Origin: Bacillota bacterium
GTDB lineage: Bacteria > Bacillota_I > Bacilli_A > RFN20 > CAG-826
Length of the DNA: 9,928 bases
Assembly (NCBI GenBank): GCA_016872075.1
Contig: VHBF01000014.1
Span: 1 to 9,928, forward strand
Direction of reading: 5' to 3'
The notes under the pieces are model-generated. The model was not told where the DNA came from. It did no database searches and saw only the letters and a program-made list of their open reading frames with translations. The translations under genes and the position numbers were made by a program. Below, one piece after another: positions 1 through 7,049 of this stretch; position 1 is the stretch's first letter; each line of letters opens with the position of its first letter.

Positions 1-120
1 TCTATTACCAATCCGAAAGTGGTGGATGGTTTAAAACTTAGTCAACCCACTCCATTATTCCCTAGACTCGACCCGCTTATTGAGGTTCCTTTTATTCAAT
101 CGACGATTTTTAAAAAATAA
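1..120 (+). CDS. metG: Methionyl-tRNA synthetase, C-terminal end (partial)
   Basis: This is the last 39 codons and TAA stop of a gene that begins upstream of the window. The frame carries a lysine-leucine stretch followed by the motif TPLFPRLD, which matches the conserved 'LFPRID' stretch near the end of the catalytic-plus-anticodon-binding part of bacterial class I methionyl-tRNA synthetases; the enzyme charges tRNA-Met in the cytoplasm. The protein ends about 20 residues after that motif, so this version has no C-terminal EMAP/Trbp111-type tRNA-binding extension, which is normal for short-form MetRS. The stop codon directly abuts the stop codon of the convergent gene that follows. The assignment rests on one short motif seen directly; nothing else is available in the window. 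Confidence 0.8.
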   Translation, partial: SITNPKVVDGLKLSQPTPLFPRLDPLIEVPFIQSTIFKK

Positions 121-2223
121 TTAAGATTTAATTTTACTTTTCACATTCCCTGTGTCAGAAATTGGCATTTCAACCGTGCGATTGTTTTTTTCATCAATGG
201 TATCGACCACACTAAATGGTGTGCCTTGAATGATTTGATATAAGTGATCCATGGTGTGGAAATAAGGATAGATTAAGTCGGCATCAGAAAAACTAAATTC
301 TAAATCATGGACCAGTTTTTCGTGTAATTCAAACAAACCTTCAAAAGAGGTTAACCTAGCGTCTTTTTTAAGTTGGTGATCGACATAATGTTTTGTCATA
401 ATCATTTCTTCTACACTCATTGGAATGTAACCTTGCGTCATTTGGTTTGCCGTCCAGCGTAAATGTTCTTGTCTTGCAAGTAGATTACGGATTTTTTTGG
501 CAACAGGCTTATAACGATTCAAATCAGCATCGTTTTTGGCGCGTGGATGCACTTGGTGGAAACGGGATTGATCATCCTCGTCATAACGTTTCATAAATTT
601 ATCTTCAGATAAACCTTTCCTTTGTGGGGCGAGATCTAAACCCATTAAGTTGAGTTTAAAACGTAAACTAATCGCTTCATAAAGCAAGTTTTCTTTTTCT
701 TGAGCGAGTAACGCATCAAAAGGTTTATTGGGATTTAAGGTACCATGAATGTTTTTGGCAATGTGGGTAAAGACAGGGTTTGTAATTTGGTTTAATGAAT
801 AACCATAATCACCAAAACCAAACGGGATGACATTTGGATTCTTAAAGAGCTGACTTGTTTGCTGATAATCTCGATTCAATATTTGCACAAAGATTTGGAA
901 TTTTTGTAAACGCCTTTCAATCGTCCAACTTAGCACTTGTTGTAGTACGCGTAAATTAAATACATCTTCATCAAAGGCGATGACAAAGATTTGATAATCA
1001 TCAGATTTATGAACTTGATTTGCAATTGCAGTTAAAAACTGACCATCGTTAAAGGTTGTATCGATGGTTTCGCTTGCCGCAGAGATAGGTGGTTGTGGTA
1101 AATAATCACGTTTATTCACGTTAGGTGTGGTAAAGGTGCGTATAACACCCGGATTCATCACTGGATCCCGATAGATGTTGTAGGTGATGGGTGGGTTGGC
1201 GTAGCTGGTAAATTCCTTTCCAAAAAACCGAGAGGCTTTTGGTGGAAATTGATTTGTCACAAATAAATGCCGATAAACATCTTCATTGGTTTGTCCAAAA
1301 CCGAGTAAGTGGTATTGGATTTTTACATCTTCCAAAGTCGCCTTTTCAAAATTAATCATCGTCTTTGGTAAATAAGAGGTGAGCGGGAATTCAAGAACAA
1401 GTTGTTGCGCGATCAGTTGGTGATAAGAAAAGAACCGCAATTTTTGCTTTTCTTGACTAAAGGATTCGTAGATTGGTAAATGTTGTTTGTGCTGATATAA
1501 GATATAAGATTTTAATTTGCTTTGGGGGTGATGTTGATAGTAACGATTGAGTTTTTCCACTAAGGCCATGACGTCCGTATCTTTGGTTAATAAACTTAAC
1601 AAGATTATGTCTTGTTTTGGGGAGCCCAATAACGAATCTAGTTTTTGATTACTGACATCAAAAGTTGAAAATCCAGGTTTAAAACCATATTTAGTATTAA
1701 TTTCTTTATTGGCTAAAAGCGCCTTTGGCAAGGCAACGTTAATTGCTTTTGAATGGTGTCGTTTTTTGGTTTCTTTTTCAAAAGACTTCAATAAATAAGT
1801 GACTTTTTCATCATCACCCAAGATTAAATAATGGGGTCTTTTTTGGATAAAGAAAAAGCGCATCTTTAAGGCAAGGTTATTGAAGAAAACAGTAAAAATT
1901 AAAATATAGGTATAACCAAATCCAATCACGTGAATAGCGTATGCCGAAAGTAAAAACAGTAAATCGTTGTTGATGCGATTACTAATTTCAGTGGTGCGAA
2001 AAATTCCTCTGAGAATGGCGGTCGTGTTACCGAAAGCTTTGAGAACTAAATCAATTGTATTTAAGGTCTCTCCATTACCAATTAAACCGTAAATATATAA
2101 GGCAACACCAAGGACAATAATCCCCATAAAGAAATGAAACTTATACTTGGATAAATCTAAATAGATCATCGCTGCAATTAACCCCAATGTACCGATAAAT
2201 AGAAGTAAAGAAATCAAATCCAT
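121..2223 (-). CDS. Membrane protein with two TrkA-N/Rossmann-like segments and a C-terminal RyR-like domain
   Basis: A 700-aa protein of unrecognised specific function. Two hydrophobic helices lie at about residues 2-24 and 30-49, and a longer hydrophobic block at about 87-118. A soluble part follows: a first Rossmann-like strand-turn (HYLILGDD, about 131-138) and a second, better one (HLLGFGQTNEDV, about 305-316), as in TrkA-N/RCK-type NAD-binding modules. Near the C-terminus EHLRW (586-590) followed by RLTSFEGL resembles the 'EHxRW...L-P-x-x-x-L' pattern of bacterial RyR domains, known to occur fused to TrkA-N modules. This suggests a nucleotide-sensing membrane protein; no K+ selectivity filter (TVGYG type) is visible, so I do not call a channel. 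I chose ATG at 2223 because it overlaps the upstream gene's stop as TAATG; ATG at 2235 and a TTG at 2301 are alternatives. The ribosome binding site is weak (GGGATGG), so translational coupling is likely. Confidence 0.7.
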   Translation of the reverse strand: MDLISLLLFIGTLGLIAAMIYLDLSKYKFHFFMGIIVLGVALYIYGLIGNGETLNTIDLVLKAFGNTTAILRGIFRTTEISNRINNDLLFLLSAYAIHVIGFGYTYILIFTVFFNNLALKMRFFFIQKRPHYLILGDDEKVTYLLKSFEKETKKRHHSKAINVALPKALLANKEINTKYGFKPGFSTFDVSNQKLDSLLGSPKQDIILLSLLTKDTDVMALVEKLNRYYQHHPQSKLKSYILYQHKQHLPIYESFSQEKQKLRFFSYHQLIAQQLVLEFPLTSYLPKTMINFEKATLEDVKIQYHLLGFGQTNEDVYRHLFVTNQFPPKASRFFGKEFTSYANPPITYNIYRDPVMNPGVIRTFTTPNVNKRDYLPQPPISAASETIDTTFNDGQFLTAIANQVHKSDDYQIFVIAFDEDVFNLRVLQQVLSWTIERRLQKFQIFVQILNRDYQQTSQLFKNPNVIPFGFGDYGYSLNQITNPVFTHIAKNIHGTLNPNKPFDALLAQEKENLLYEAISLRFKLNLMGLDLAPQRKGLSEDKFMKRYDEDDQSRFHQVHPRAKNDADLNRYKPVAKKIRNLLARQEHLRWTANQMTQGYIPMSVEEMIMTKHYVDHQLKKDARLTSFEGLFELHEKLVHDLEFSFSDADLIYPYFHTMDHLYQIIQGTPFSVVDTIDEKNNRTVEMPISDTGNVKSKIKS

Positions 2224-3530
2224 TATTGAAACCATCCCGCAATTTGAACACCCAAATAAACCAATAGTGAGGCTACCAGTAATATCAGCAGTAATTTCCA
2301 ATGTTTAAATATCCAACGAATCAGTTGATAGATGAACCCTGTCGCACCAAACAAAAATTTAATTGGAGCTACCACCACTTTAGCCAACGTTTTAAAAAAC
2401 ATTTTCATGCGATGACGAACCCTCGGTAATCTTGCTTTTTTATCGGTTTCGTAAACTAAACTTTGAACAGGAACCGCATAACGATGACCTTTTTCTTGAT
2501 AAGTTAGGTGATAGATTTTAATTTTGGATAAGGTCGTTTCTTCGTAATCATAATCAGTGCCATTTTTTCTTTTTAAGATTGCTTGACTATAACGGTAACC
2601 AAATTTAGGACCAATCACCAAGACATAGGTATAGTTTTGGGTTTGTTTTTCTTTTACCTTTACTTGATCATTAATTTTATAAATCGAGTGATATCGATAT
2701 TGTTTATACGTAAAGAAATTTTGGATTAAATTCCAATCTGATTTTTCACCCGTTTCTATTTTTCGTGGCTCTTTTGCAATGGTTTCATTTTTATTTAAAA
2801 GAAAAACATCACCATCAACAGAAGGGTCGATATCTTTTTCATCGATTACTTTTTTTGCTTGATAAACATATCGTTTCTCTTCATAACTTACCCTCATCTC
2901 TACAACATGTTCTGGAGTCAAATATTGCTTTTGAATCGAATCAAAAAGATTAAACGCTACATAGTATAATTTGGTTGCTTTTGCTTTAAGCGAAGAAATA
3001 TCTTTGTATAAGAATGGCCGACCAAGAAAGTCCTCTACTTTGTTTTGGACTGTCGACATATCAATGATGTCATAAAGTAGTTCACCCTCAAGTTGGGTTT
3101 GATAATATTTTTTGGAGTCATAATAATAATGATCGTTCAACACCCCAAAAATATGGTCTTCTTGAACATGAAGGGTCGTTCTTTTTAGCACATCATCGAC
3201 AAATACATATTCTGAAACTTCAAGTTTTCCTGGTTTAAAGGGTGTGGTGATTACGTATTTATGGACAAAACCCTCTTCATCTTGAATTTGGACACCATAA
3301 CGGTGCTTATTGATGACCACTTCCGACAAATACTGGCCGGGTTCTGGGAGATAAAAAAAGATGACAAGTTCTTTTTTATTTTCGAATAAGCCTAAAATCG
3401 TCGCATGTAATAGAGTCGATTTTGCATCACGATATTTTTTAAGGTCTAAATTAATTAAAAGTGCATCTTCCACTAACGGAGAATATCGGTCTAATTTGAA
3501 CTTATTAAGGAGAATCGTTTCGTCTTTCAT
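2223..3530 (-). CDS. Tail-anchored protein of unknown function
   Basis: A 435-aa protein I cannot assign to a family. It has no signal peptide. Residues 1-365 are soluble, rich in beta-prone Tyr/Val/Lys stretches, with several YxY and KYY patches. A basic cluster (about 368-376, LPRVRHRMK) precedes an amphipathic segment (about 377-410) and a single strong membrane helix at about 412-432, almost at the C-terminus, so the bulk of the protein should be cytoplasmic and held to the membrane by its tail. It is the first gene of a two-gene unit: its TAA overlaps the ATG of the RyR/TrkA-N membrane protein (TAATG), which argues for coupled translation and a shared complex or pathway. The start is ATG at 3530; no Shine-Dalgarno precedes it and a perfect TATAAT ends only 6 nt upstream, pointing to a leaderless mRNA. 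Confidence 0.65.
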   Translation of the reverse strand: MKDETILLNKFKLDRYSPLVEDALLINLDLKKYRDAKSTLLHATILGLFENKKELVIFFYLPEPGQYLSEVVINKHRYGVQIQDEEGFVHKYVITTPFKPGKLEVSEYVFVDDVLKRTTLHVQEDHIFGVLNDHYYYDSKKYYQTQLEGELLYDIIDMSTVQNKVEDFLGRPFLYKDISSLKAKATKLYYVAFNLFDSIQKQYLTPEHVVEMRVSYEEKRYVYQAKKVIDEKDIDPSVDGDVFLLNKNETIAKEPRKIETGEKSDWNLIQNFFTYKQYRYHSIYKINDQVKVKEKQTQNYTYVLVIGPKFGYRYSQAILKRKNGTDYDYEETTLSKIKIYHLTYQEKGHRYAVPVQSLVYETDKKARLPRVRHRMKMFFKTLAKVVVAPIKFLFGATGFIYQLIRWIFKHWKLLLILLVASLLVYLGVQIAGWFQ

Positions 3531-3536
3531 GATTTT

Positions 3537-3542
3537 ATTATA
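3537..3542 (-). promoter_or_regulatory. -10 box for the minus-strand two-gene unit, probably leaderless
   Basis: On the minus strand the sequence reads TATAAT-AAAATC-ATG. The -10 hexamer is a perfect match and ends 6 nt before the ATG at 3530, so the expected transcription start falls on or next to the start codon. No convincing -35 hexamer is visible 16-18 nt upstream, and no AGGAG-like site exists. A second, weaker minus-strand -10-like element (TTATAT, within 3576-3585) could give a transcript with a leader of several tens of nucleotides. Confidence 0.5.
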
Positions 3543-3577
3543 CTCGATTCAATCACGTGAAATATCTTAATTCTTGA

Positions 3578-3611
3578 TATAACGATGAATAAAAAAGTTG
3601 TTATCGTTATA
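3578..3611. repeat. 9-bp perfect inverted repeat in the divergent promoter region
   Basis: TATAACGAT (3578-3586) is repeated in inverted orientation as ATCGTTATA (3603-3611), separated by 16 nt of AT-rich sequence. The right arm overlaps the plus-strand -10 box at 3608-3613. The spacing puts the two arm centres 25 bp apart. Such an arrangement could be an operator for a dimeric regulator acting on the hydrolase promoter, and possibly on the divergent unit; as an RNA it would form only a weak AT-rich hairpin. Confidence 0.4.
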
Positions 3612-3623
3612 ATAAACTAGAGG
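3608..3623 (+). promoter_or_regulatory. -10 box and ribosome binding site of the alpha/beta hydrolase gene
   Basis: A perfect TATAAT at 3608-3613 is followed by AGAGG at 3619-3623, which sits 5 nt before the ATG at 3629. The -35 region (around 3584-3590) is poor. Unlike two other TATAAT-preceded genes of the window, this one has a Shine-Dalgarno site, but it would lie at the very 5' end of the transcript. Confidence 0.5.
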
Positions 3624-3628
3624 TTTAT

Positions 3629-4360
3629 ATGAAACTCTATCAACACTCCAAAAACTTTATCGAGATTGCTTGGCAAGACGACCAACCAAGACCATTGTTA
3701 TTGATTCTCCCTGGTGGAGGTTATGAATATACCTCTTGGAGAGAGGCGCAACCCGTGGTAAACGCATTTGCAAGTGAAGAATATCACACAGGCATTTACT
3801 ACTACCGCGAAGAAAAACTCCTCCACCCAGACACCCACATTGAGGCCAAAGCCTTGATTGAACAATTGAGACAAGATCAACGCGTCAGCAAAATTTACTT
3901 GGTTGGTTTTTCCGCGGGTGGTCATTTAGCAGCGACCATCATGACGTACTATCCCCAACTGATTAATGCTGGTGTATTAGCATATGCCCCGATTACCTCT
4001 GATATTAAATACCGACACCTTGGATCACTGATGAATTTATTGGGCCCTGATATCACAAAAGAAAAAGCTGCAGAGGTTTCATTAGATTTACACGTGACAA
4101 AGCAAACCCCTCCATGTTTTATATTTCACACTCAAGACGATGCGATTGTGCATGTTGAAAATGCATTATTATTTGCCGACGCCTTAAGAAAACACAAAGT
4201 ACCTTTTGCCCTTCATATTTACCCAGAAGGTTTACACGGCTTTTCTGTAGGTAGTGACGATGTTGCGTATAGCGAATTCTCATTAGAAGAATTCCACAAT
4301 CGATTCGCTTACATGAAAGAATGGGTTGAATTAGCGAAGAAATTTTTAAGAAGATATTAG
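3629..4360 (+). CDS. Alpha/beta hydrolase (BD-FAE / acetyl-esterase-like)
   Basis: A 243-aa cytoplasmic serine hydrolase; no signal peptide. The fold is shown by the motifs in order: PGGGY at 28-32 (oxyanion-hole loop, the HGGG equivalent), GFSAGGH at 93-99 with nucleophile Ser95, HTQDDAIVHVENA at 167-179 with the likely acidic residue Asp171, and LHGFSVG at 202-208 with catalytic His203. The complete triad and length fit the family of small esterases annotated as BD-FAE, acetyl esterase or 'endo-1,4-beta-xylanase B-like' hydrolases, which remove acetyl or similar acyl groups from sugars or other small substrates. The true substrate cannot be read from sequence. ATG 3629 is supported by AGAGG 5 nt upstream. 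The stop overlaps that of the convergent zinc-ribbon/TM2 gene by 4 bp, leaving no room for a terminator between them. Confidence 0.85.
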   Translation: MKLYQHSKNFIEIAWQDDQPRPLLLILPGGGYEYTSWREAQPVVNAFASEEYHTGIYYYREEKLLHPDTHIEAKALIEQLRQDQRVSKIYLVGFSAGGHLAATIMTYYPQLINAGVLAYAPITSDIKYRHLGSLMNLLGPDITKEKAAEVSLDLHVTKQTPPCFIFHTQDDAIVHVENALLFADALRKHKVPFALHIYPEGLHGFSVGSDDVAYSEFSLEEFHNRFAYMKEWVELAKKFLRRY

Positions 4361-4776
4361 TCCTTAAATTTCATTCCATTGGCGTCACGATTGATTTCAC
4401 CTGTAAAAATTTGAATGCCTTCAATGAATGCCCATAACCAAGCAATAATCGGTCCGATAATCAAAATCGAACCAACCGTAGTTAAAATTAATTGAATAAT
4501 TCCTCTTTGGGTATAACCCAAATAAAAATTATGAATGCCAAAACCACCGACAAAGATAGCAAGTAACCCTGCAACAAGTTTTGATTTGGGTTCCAACATC
4601 GGGTTAGGATTTGAATTATTCTCTTTTGTTTGTTGACGTTTAACATCCTTTTCATCCATGACTTCTGGTTGAATTGGTTTTTCTTTGGTTTGGAATGGGT
4701 TGTTCATATCCGCACCACACCAACCACAAAACTTCGTTTTATCTTGCGTTTCTCTACCGCATTTTGGACATTTCAT
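4357..4776 (-). CDS. Zinc-ribbon and TM2-domain membrane protein
   Basis: A 139-aa protein with two recognisable modules. The N-terminus holds a compact zinc ribbon, with cysteine pairs CPKC (3-6) and CGWC (17-20) spaced as in zinc_ribbon domains. A hydrophilic, Asn/Lys/Gln/Pro-rich linker (about 26-64) follows. Residues 65-126 form a TM2 domain: two membrane helices with the diagnostic GGFGIHNFYLG motif (77-87) in the turn and WLWAFIEGIQIF (113-124) in the second helix. TM2 proteins are widespread and mostly without known function; the zinc ribbon should face the cytoplasm. I chose ATG 4776 because AGAGG (4785-4789) lies 8 nt upstream; a GTG at 4785 in the same frame overlaps that site and is unlikely. 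It is transcribed divergently from the EEP-family gene, and their -10 boxes overlap. Confidence 0.85.
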   Translation of the reverse strand: MKCPKCGRETQDKTKFCGWCGADMNNPFQTKEKPIQPEVMDEKDVKRQQTKENNSNPNPMLEPKSKLVAGLLAIFVGGFGIHNFYLGYTQRGIIQLILTTVGSILIIGPIIAWLWAFIEGIQIFTGEINRDANGMKFKD

Positions 4777-4795
4777 TCTCAACACCTCTACACAA

Positions 4796-4804
4796 AGTAT
4801 AATA
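4796..4804. promoter_or_regulatory. Overlapping divergent -10 boxes
   Basis: On the plus strand TATAAT occupies 4798-4803, ending 8 nt before the ATG at 4812, with no Shine-Dalgarno in between. On the minus strand the same bases read TATACT (4801-4796) or TATTAT (4804-4799), about 20 nt before the ATG at 4776 and upstream of its AGAGG site. The two -10 boxes physically overlap, so polymerase can open only one at a time. Neither direction has a clear -35 hexamer. Confidence 0.5.
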
Positions 4805-4811
4805 TGAATGC

Positions 4812-5555
4812 ATGCAAATTAAAGTTATGACTTTTAATCTCAGAATCGATGTCCCAGTGGATGGGCCTCATCAATGGCGATTTCGTATCCCCTCCATTCT
4901 TGCGATGATTGAAAAACACAATCCCGATATCTTAATGCTTCAAGAAACCACACCCGCCATGCTCGCGGACATCAAACCATTAGAAAGTAAGTACGGCTAC
5001 TATTACATGGGTCGTAATCAAGATTTACAAGGGGAAGGTTGTCCGATTTACTACAAGAAACAAGATTATCGAATTAAAGCAACTGACACCATTTGGTTAA
5101 GCCAAACCCCAAGAACACCTGGATCAATGGACCTAGAAGAAGGCTTTCCACGCATTGCCTCGATGATTGTGTTACAACATACCGATGGAAAATTAATAAG
5201 ATTAATAAATACGCATTTAGCCTATCGTTCTTCCAGAGCGAAAGACACTAATTTAAAAGTGTTGTTTGATTTCATCCAATCGTTCCCAGAAAGAATTCCA
5301 ACCATCTTGGGTGGTGATTTTAATGAAGGGGCAATTAAAATTAAAAAATACATGCCGAGAGATTTACAATTTGCACCCACTTTAGATATAGGCAATACGT
5401 ATCACGAATTCAAAGGTGGAGACGGTATTTCCCAAATTGATTACCTCATCCATCAAGAAAATATGAAAGTTTTTGAAGTGGAAGTAGATCGCAGTCTATT
5501 CTTTAATCAATTGCCATCAGACCATTACCCAGTGATTGGAGTATTTAGTTTATGA
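4812..5555 (+). CDS. Endonuclease/exonuclease/phosphatase (EEP) family protein
   Basis: A 247-aa metal-dependent phosphodiesterase/phosphatase without a signal peptide. The full active-site set of the EEP (DNase I/exonuclease III-like) fold is present: MTFNLR with Asn9, LQET with Glu45, NTHLAYRS with His135, GGDFN with Asp169 and Asn171, SQIDYL with Asp210, and the C-terminal SDHYPV with Asp237-His238. These residues bind Mg2+ and activate water for phosphoester hydrolysis. The family covers nucleases, sphingomyelinases, inositol-phosphate phosphatases and others, so the substrate remains open; the short length and lack of extra DNA-binding insertions do not favour a dedicated repair AP endonuclease. 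ATG 4812 has no ribosome binding site and lies 8 nt after TATAAT, suggesting a leaderless transcript. The stop overlaps the next start as ATGA, so it is translationally coupled to the RlmD-like gene. Confidence 0.85.
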   Translation: MQIKVMTFNLRIDVPVDGPHQWRFRIPSILAMIEKHNPDILMLQETTPAMLADIKPLESKYGYYYMGRNQDLQGEGCPIYYKKQDYRIKATDTIWLSQTPRTPGSMDLEEGFPRIASMIVLQHTDGKLIRLINTHLAYRSSRAKDTNLKVLFDFIQSFPERIPTILGGDFNEGAIKIKKYMPRDLQFAPTLDIGNTYHEFKGGDGISQIDYLIHQENMKVFEVEVDRSLFFNQLPSDHYPVIGVFSL

Positions 5556-6901
5556 ACCCAAGTCGACACATCAAAGGCGTTTGTATCGACTATACCCACG
5601 ATGGTAAAGGTGTTGTGAAACACGAAGGTTTACCTATTTTTGTTCCCTATTTATTGATGGGAGAAGAAGCGGAAATTCTGATTACCAACAATCGCGGTAA
5701 ATATGCCGAAGGTAAAATCACTAAACGTTTAACCAACTCACCGCAACGCGTCACACCACCTTGCCAATATTATGAAGTGTGTGGTGGTTGCCAACTCCAA
5801 CACCTTTCCTATCAAGAACAACTCAAGATGAAGAAGATGAGGGTCGCAGAAGTGTTAAGACGTATGGGTGACTATAACGGTAAAGTGGACGACATCATTC
5901 CTAGTGAGAAGCCACTGCATTATCGGAACAAAGTCCAATTTCCCTTTGGGCATGATGAGCATGGCAATTTAATTGCCGGTCTCTATCAACAAGGTAGTCA
6001 TCGAATTATTGATATTGATGAATGCTTAATTGAAAACACCGAAGCTGATCAAATTGTTCGTTTGGTTAAAAAGCTTTGTATTGAACATCACATTGAAGCG
6101 TACGATCAAAAATATCGTAAAGGATTTATGCGACATGTGATGGTAAGAAAAGGGATTGTTACCAATCAACTAATGGTGGTTTTAGTTACGGGTAAAATTA
6201 ATTTTCCTGAACGACAAATCTTTGTGGATGCCCTCTTAAAAACATTCCCAAATATTCGTACGATTGTTCAAAACATTAATCCTGAATTTACCGATGTTGT
6301 CTTGGGATACCGAGAACATATTTTATATGGGGATGGTTATATCGAAGATGCATTATCAGGACTTAAATTTAAGATTGCGGCAAAATCTTTTTTCCAAGTG
6401 AATCCTTTTCAAACCGAAAAACTTTATGCTCGAGCATTATCCATTGCAAACCTGACACCAACCGATGTGGTACTAGATGCTTATTCCGGAGTCGGCACCA
6501 TTACGTTATTAGCGGCAAAACAAGCCAAGCACGTTACGGGTGTAGAGATTGTCAGAGACGCGGTTTTGAATGCGATTGAAAATGCTAAGTTAAATGAAAT
6601 TAGAAATGTTTCCTTTATTGAAGCGGATGCTGCCCCTTACTTAGTGGAACGGGCTGCAAAAGGCAAAACCTATGATGTTTTATTTGTGGATCCACCTCGA
6701 AATGGTTGTGATGAAGCATTCTTAAGATCTGTGAAAGTCATAAAGCCAAAACGATTTGTTTATATTTCTTGTGAGCCAGCTTCACTGGCAAGAGATATCA
6801 AATATTTATCCGACACGTATGAAGTCAAGTATGTTCAACCGGTTGATATGTTTTCGCAAACCTACCATGTGGAGACAGTGGCATTGCTTTCATTAAAATG
6901 A
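5552..6901 (+). CDS. rlmD: 23S rRNA (uracil-C5)-methyltransferase, RlmD/RlmCD-like
   Basis: A 449-aa SAM-dependent RNA m5U methyltransferase of the RumA/TrmA class, normal full length. Domains in order: an N-terminal TRAM-like beta-barrel (about 1-60) for RNA binding; an iron-sulfur cluster site with CxxxxxCxxC (Cys71, Cys77, Cys80) and a fourth ligand Cys158 in DECLI; FFQVNPFQ (280-287); the SAM-binding loop DAYSGVGT (309-316); DPPRNG (380-385); the nucleophile Cys407 in YISCEPASLARD; and the general base Glu441 in HVET. These methylate a uracil of 23S rRNA at C5. The related U747/U1939 enzymes cannot be told apart reliably by eye, and some Gram-positives have a single dual-specificity enzyme (RlmCD), so the symbol is a family-level call. 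GGAG at 5538-5541 lies 10 nt before the ATG, which overlaps the previous stop (ATGA). Confidence 0.88.
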   Translation: MNPSRHIKGVCIDYTHDGKGVVKHEGLPIFVPYLLMGEEAEILITNNRGKYAEGKITKRLTNSPQRVTPPCQYYEVCGGCQLQHLSYQEQLKMKKMRVAEVLRRMGDYNGKVDDIIPSEKPLHYRNKVQFPFGHDEHGNLIAGLYQQGSHRIIDIDECLIENTEADQIVRLVKKLCIEHHIEAYDQKYRKGFMRHVMVRKGIVTNQLMVVLVTGKINFPERQIFVDALLKTFPNIRTIVQNINPEFTDVVLGYREHILYGDGYIEDALSGLKFKIAAKSFFQVNPFQTEKLYARALSIANLTPTDVVLDAYSGVGTITLLAAKQAKHVTGVEIVRDAVLNAIENAKLNEIRNVSFIEADAAPYLVERAAKGKTYDVLFVDPPRNGCDEAFLRSVKVIKPKRFVYISCEPASLARDIKYLSDTYEVKYVQPVDMFSQTYHVETVALLSLK

Positions 6902-6904
6902 TCA

Positions 6905-6912
6905 AAAGGAGA
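6905..6912 (+). promoter_or_regulatory. Strong ribosome binding site before a small ORF
   Basis: AAAGGAGA sits directly after the RlmD-like stop codon and 4 nt before an ATG at 6917. It is among the best Shine-Dalgarno sequences in the window and is the main argument that something is, or once was, translated here. Confidence 0.6.
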
Positions 6913-6916
6913 CTTT

Positions 6917-7049
6917 ATGAACTTAGAAAGTAAATTACTAAATATTATTCATAAAGCTAGCAAAAAAGCATCCATATGACATGGATGCTTATTTAAAGAT
7001 GAAGGGTGAATTGATTAATAAAGTCTATCGAGAATTAGGATTAGATTAA
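6917..7049 (+). pseudogene. Small ORF split by an apparent frameshift in an A6 run
   Basis: From ATG 6917 the frame runs 20 codons (MNLESKLLN..., then KKASI) to TGA at 6977-6979. The +1 frame, entered inside the run of six A's at 6962-6967, stays open through HPYDMDAYLKMKGELIN and KVYRELGLD to TAA at 7047-7049. Removing one A joins both parts into a coherent, charged, helix-prone 43-aa protein that I do not recognise. It begins 15 nt after the RlmD-like gene behind a strong AGGAG site, so it would be the third gene of that unit. Its end overlaps the end of the convergent heliorhodopsin gene by 4 bp. Explanations are a decayed gene, a sequencing indel in the homopolymer, recoding or slippage at the A-run (a 10-bp hairpin follows immediately), or a genuine 20-aa peptide. 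I favour a disrupted small gene. Confidence 0.45.
6962..6990 (-). terminator. Intrinsic terminator of the heliorhodopsin unit
   Basis: A perfect 10-bp stem (AAGCATCCAT at 6966-6975 and ATGGATGCTT at 6981-6990) closes a 5-nt loop. Read on the minus strand it is followed by an uninterrupted T stretch (the last two Ts of the stem plus four more, then G), the classic intrinsic-terminator layout, about 55 nt after the heliorhodopsin stop. On the plus strand it is followed only by ATTTAAAG, so termination in that direction would be weaker, though it may serve both convergent units. Confidence 0.75.

Noticed and set aside
112..146. AT-only hairpin AATTAA-GAT-TTAATT followed by T-rich sequence after the methionyl-tRNA synthetase stop.
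   Set aside because: A 6-bp stem made only of A/T pairs is too weak to call an intrinsic terminator in an AT-rich genome.
121..2223. Potassium channel or Trk/Kef transporter call for the large membrane protein.
   Set aside because: Only about three hydrophobic segments, no selectivity-filter motif and a degenerate first Rossmann loop; the evidence supports a nucleotide-sensing membrane protein but not ion transport.
2224..2301. Longer start of the TrkA-N/RyR-like protein at TTG 2301 (26 extra residues).
   Set aside because: It would overlap the upstream gene by 79 nt with no ribosome site, whereas ATG 2223 forms a TAATG coupling junction and begins directly at the first membrane helix.
3553..3560. 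Palindrome TCACGTGA in the -35/spacer region of the minus-strand promoter at 3537-3542.
   Set aside because: Only 8 bp, no second copy noticed in the window and no known regulator to match; could be chance, so not listed as an operator.
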